The position numbers and the translations under genes were made by a program. A model generated the notes under the pieces. That model was not told the DNA's origin and searched no databases. It saw nothing but the letters and a program-made list of their open reading frames with translations. Source: Bryobacterales bacterium (GTDB lineage Bacteria; Acidobacteriota; Terriglobia; Bryobacterales; Bryobacteraceae). From it: 16,281 nt of DNA. The stretch lies in the NCBI GenBank assembly GCA_003139735.1, contig PLGA01000579.1, forward strand, positions 98,130 through 114,410, read 5' to 3'. This document shows positions 14,621 through 16,281 of this stretch, piece by piece (the stretch's first letter is position 1; every line of letters begins with the position of its first letter).

Positions 14621-14812
14621 ATGACCGGAATCCAGTTTGTGACCGACGAGAAGGGCCGCAAGGTGGGCGTCCTCATCGACCTGAAAAAACACAGGCCCGT
14701 TTGGGAGGACTTCTGGGACGGTCTCGTTTCCGAATCGCGCCGGAAGGAAAAAGGCATTCCTTACGAGCAATACCGCGCCAACCGCCTGAAACGCGCGCGC
14801 CCCCGTGGCTAA
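14621..14812 (+). CDS. Small antitoxin-like protein (orphaned antitoxin of a RelE-type pair)
   Basis: The 63-residue protein begins MTGIQFVTDEKGRKVGVLID, continues LKKHRPVWEDFWDGLVSES and ends in a strongly basic tail (RANRLKRARPRG). The N-terminal strand with TDEKGRK and a following acidic/aromatic helix is the pattern of small Phd/RelB-like antitoxins that precede RelE/ParE-type toxins; I do not assign a family. The ATG at 14621 follows AAGGA by 11 bases; an in-frame ATG at 14585 is possible but adds only a basic stretch. Its stop overlaps the GTG of a RelE-like remnant (GTGGCTAA), the classical coupled arrangement of a toxin-antitoxin operon. With the toxin destroyed the antitoxin has no partner here, yet its frame is intact, suggesting either recent toxin loss or another use, such as leading the wecB transcript. 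Confidence 0.6.
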   Translation: MTGIQFVTDEKGRKVGVLIDLKKHRPVWEDFWDGLVSESRRKEKGIPYEQYRANRLKRARPRG

Positions 14813-14876
14813 GTACTCCCTCGAAATCAAGCAGTCGGCGCAAGATTCCCCACGCGGGCGAGGAACCTGCACTTGA
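14805..14876 (+). pseudogene. Truncated RelE-like toxin remnant
   Basis: GTG at 14805 overlaps the antitoxin stop and opens a 23-codon frame beginning VAKYSLEIKQSA, the first strand and turn of a RelE/ParE-family toxin (commonly MAKYxVEIKxSA). After residue 12-13 the similarity ends (QDSPRGRGTCT) and the frame stops at 14874-14876, four bases into wecB. The remaining 70 or so residues of a toxin, including all catalytic positions, are absent. A deletion appears to have fused the toxin head to the wecB leader. Confidence 0.6.
14860..14864 (+). promoter_or_regulatory. Ribosome binding site for the TTG start of wecB
   Basis: GAGGA at 14860-14864 lies eight bases before TTG 14873. It supports TTG as the true start, which also places MKRILIVFGTRPEA at the expected N-terminus. 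The site lies inside the frame of the toxin remnant. Confidence 0.75.
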
Positions 14877-16000
14877 AACGAATCCTGATCGTCTTCGGTA
14901 CCCGGCCGGAAGCCATCAAGCTCTGCCCGTTGGTGCGCCAATTGCGTTTGTCGCCGGATGCTTATACGGTAAAAGTTTGTGTTACCGCGCAACACCGCGA
15001 GATGCTCGACCACGCCCTCGATGCATTCTCCATCCAGCCGGATTACGATCTCGACCTCATGCAGCCCCGCCAGACGCTCGCCGGTCTCACCGCGCGTATC
15101 CTGGCCGCCCTCGATCCGGTGCTGGAGACCGAGCGTCCGGACCTGGTCATAGTCCAGGGCGATACCGCCACAACCCTGGCCGGAGCGCTGGCGGCCTTCT
15201 ACCGTGAGATTCCAGTGGCGCACGTCGAAGCCGGCCTGCGAACCGGGGATATGGCGCAGCCCTTCCCGGAGGAAATGAACCGCGTCCTGACCTCCCGGCT
15301 GGCGGCATGGCATTTCGCCCCCACAGCGCGCGCGGCCGAGGCGCTCTTACGTGAAGGTACGGCGCGCGAGAAGCTTTTTGTGACGGGCAACACCGGCATC
15401 GACGCCGTGCTGTATGTTCGCGATGCCCTGGATTCCGGCGCCTTGCGCGCCCCCGATTGGCCCTGGCTCGAACCCGGCAAGCATCTCGTTCTGGTTACCA
15501 GCCATCGGCGCGAGAGCTTCGGGCCGGGGCTTGAAAGCGTCATGCGGGCTCTGGCGCGCCTGGCTTCGCGCGGTGATGTGCAAATCGTCTACCCCGTTCA
15601 CCGCAATCCCAACGTGACCGGCCCGGCGCACGCCCTTCTCGCCGGCCTCCCCCACGTGACGCTGCTCGACCCTTTACCCTACGTGCCCTTCGTGGATCTG
15701 ATGCGCCGTTGCAAGCTGATTATTACCGATTCCGGCGGCATCCAGGAAGAAGCCCCCTCCCTCGGCAAGCCCGTGCTGGTCCTGCGCGCCAAAACCGAAC
15801 GCCCCGAAGCCGTCGATGCCGGTACCGTGAAACTCGTGGGCGTCGACCAAGACCGCATCGTCGCCGAAGCCGCCCGCCTCCTGGACGATCCCGCCGAATA
15901 CGCCCGCTTGACCCGCATCCACAACCCCTATGGCGACGGCCACGCCTGCGAGCGCATCGCCGAAGCCCTTGCGAAGCAGCCCGCAGTGGACAGGGCATAA
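14873..16000 (+). CDS. wecB: UDP-N-acetylglucosamine 2-epimerase (non-hydrolysing)
   Basis: The 375-residue cytoplasmic enzyme interconverts UDP-GlcNAc and UDP-ManNAc, feeding ManNAc-type sugars into surface glycans. The GT-B fold begins at VFGTRPEAIK. Residues equivalent to the catalytic set of E. coli WecB are present: Asp97 (VQGDT), Glu119 (HVEAGLRTGD), Glu133 (PFPEEMNR) and His211 (VTSHRRESFG). UDP-binding and allosteric motifs YPVHRNPNV, LIITDSGGIQEEAP and RAKTERPEAVDAGT are intact. Length is normal for the family. The TTG start is supported by GAGGA eight bases upstream and by the family N-terminus. The gene overlaps the end of a toxin remnant and probably shares a transcript with the orphan antitoxin. 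A hairpin-repeat cluster follows its stop. Confidence 0.95.
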   Translation: MKRILIVFGTRPEAIKLCPLVRQLRLSPDAYTVKVCVTAQHREMLDHALDAFSIQPDYDLDLMQPRQTLAGLTARILAALDPVLETERPDLVIVQGDTATTLAGALAAFYREIPVAHVEAGLRTGDMAQPFPEEMNRVLTSRLAAWHFAPTARAAEALLREGTAREKLFVTGNTGIDAVLYVRDALDSGALRAPDWPWLEPGKHLVLVTSHRRESFGPGLESVMRALARLASRGDVQIVYPVHRNPNVTGPAHALLAGLPHVTLLDPLPYVPFVDLMRRCKLIITDSGGIQEEAPSLGKPVLVLRAKTERPEAVDAGTVKLVGVDQDRIVAEAARLLDDPAEYARLTRIHNPYGDGHACERIAEALAKQPAVDRA

Positions 16001-16010
16001 GGTTGGGCTT

Positions 16011-16118
16011 CGGAAGTGTTCCGCATTCAAAGCTCGTAGAGCGCAAGAGAATAGCCCATGGCGCGAGCCATGGGGATAGGCCATTTCCCTCGGAGCCCCT
16101 GAAAGGGGCGGAAGTGTT
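16011..16118. repeat. Second hairpin-repeat cluster, related to the one behind nadE
   Basis: CCCATGGC-GCGA-GCCATGGG (16055-16074) is a perfect eight-pair stem with a GNRA-type loop, and GCCCCT-GAA-AGGGGC (16095-16109) is a second hairpin. Preceded by ATAG and followed by an AGCCCC...GGGGCG module, the order matches the cluster at 10074-10139, though stem sequences differ with compensating changes. A ten-base direct repeat CGGAAGTGTT (16011-16020 and 16109-16118) brackets the unit. It lies just behind the wecB stop. No other gene is visible in the 206-bp gap from 16001 to 16206. Confidence 0.7.
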
Positions 16119-16206
16119 GCTCGTGATTCTGAAGGAGGCCGTTAGGCGGCCCGTCGCACTTCTCCGGCGCTTGCCTGAAATGCCGGTTTTCGCGTACCTT
16201 GAAGGC

Positions 16207-16281
16207 ATGGAAGTGCATTTCACGCCCGAGCAGGAAACGCAGCTTTCCCAAATCGCCATCCACGCAGGCACAGACGCCGAG
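16207..16281 (+). CDS. Start of a small antitoxin-like gene (runs off right edge)
   Basis: Twenty-five codons are visible from ATG 16207: MEVHFTPEQETQLSQIAIHA followed by GTDAE. This opening (a short strand, then TPEQExQLxxIA and GxDAE) resembles small helical antitoxins common in Acidobacteriota that precede RelE/ParE-like toxins. That likeness is from memory. GAAGG lies immediately before the ATG, too close for a good ribosome site. The rest of the gene and any toxin lie outside the window. Confidence 0.5.
   Translation, partial: MEVHFTPEQETQLSQIAIHAGTDAE

Noticed and set aside
14360..15313. 317-codon minus-strand frame covering the antitoxin and wecB starts
   Set aside because: Opposes the well-supported wecB; its codons match no family, and the GT2-like fossil is in another frame.
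15723..16271. Minus-strand frames opposite the end of wecB and the repeat cluster
   Set aside because: Arg/Gly-rich mirror frames crossing hairpin repeats; nothing recognisable.

Overview
The window is GC-rich (by eye about 60% or more) and densely coded on both strands. The protein flavour (WecB, GT39 enzymes, glutamine-dependent NadE, a GumC/Wzz-like protein, scattered small antitoxins, dispersed GC-rich hairpin repeats) suggests an Acidobacteriota genome of the Solibacter/Bryobacter type. That assignment is from memory of such genomes and was not tested by any search. The region is an exopolysaccharide/surface-glycan locus.

Left part (1-6877): a minus-strand operon reads small ribbon-helix-helix-like protein -> Wza-like outer-membrane export protein -> Wzz/GumC-like chain-length regulator, the last running off the left edge. 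It faces a plus-strand gene for a membrane-anchored J-domain protein across a 388-bp gene-free spacer that holds an operator-like repeat. Convergent with the J-domain gene is a second minus-strand unit: an ABC exporter followed by a CpsB/YwqE-type PHP tyrosine phosphatase, the usual partner of a bacterial tyrosine kinase.

Middle (6992-12671): a polyprenyl-phosphate glycosylphosphotransferase (the initiating enzyme of glycan assembly, here with unusual active-site features) is followed by nadE (TTG start). A cluster of small hairpin repeats separates nadE from a convergent SIS-domain phosphosugar isomerase. Divergent from that is a GT39-type membrane glycosyltransferase.

Right part (12658-16281): a second GT39-type enzyme overlaps the first tail to tail by 14 bp. 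Upstream of it lies what looks like a deletion scar joining the head of a GT2 glycosyltransferase to the head of a methyltransferase. Next comes a small intact antitoxin whose RelE-like toxin has been cut to about a dozen recognisable codons; the end of that remnant carries the ribosome binding site of wecB (UDP-GlcNAc 2-epimerase, TTG start). Behind wecB is a second hairpin-repeat cluster and the start of another antitoxin-like gene.

How the parts fit: WecB and the SIS isomerase would supply activated sugars, the glycosylphosphotransferase would load the first sugar on the lipid carrier, GT39 enzymes would use lipid-linked sugars on the outer face, and Wza/Wzz would control length and export, with CpsB setting the phosphorylation state. 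No Wzx flippase or Wzy polymerase is seen here. No wholly new system is evident; the most unusual items are the RHH-led export operon with its candidate operator, the divergent glycosylphosphotransferase, the membrane J-domain protein, and the two gene fossils around wecB.
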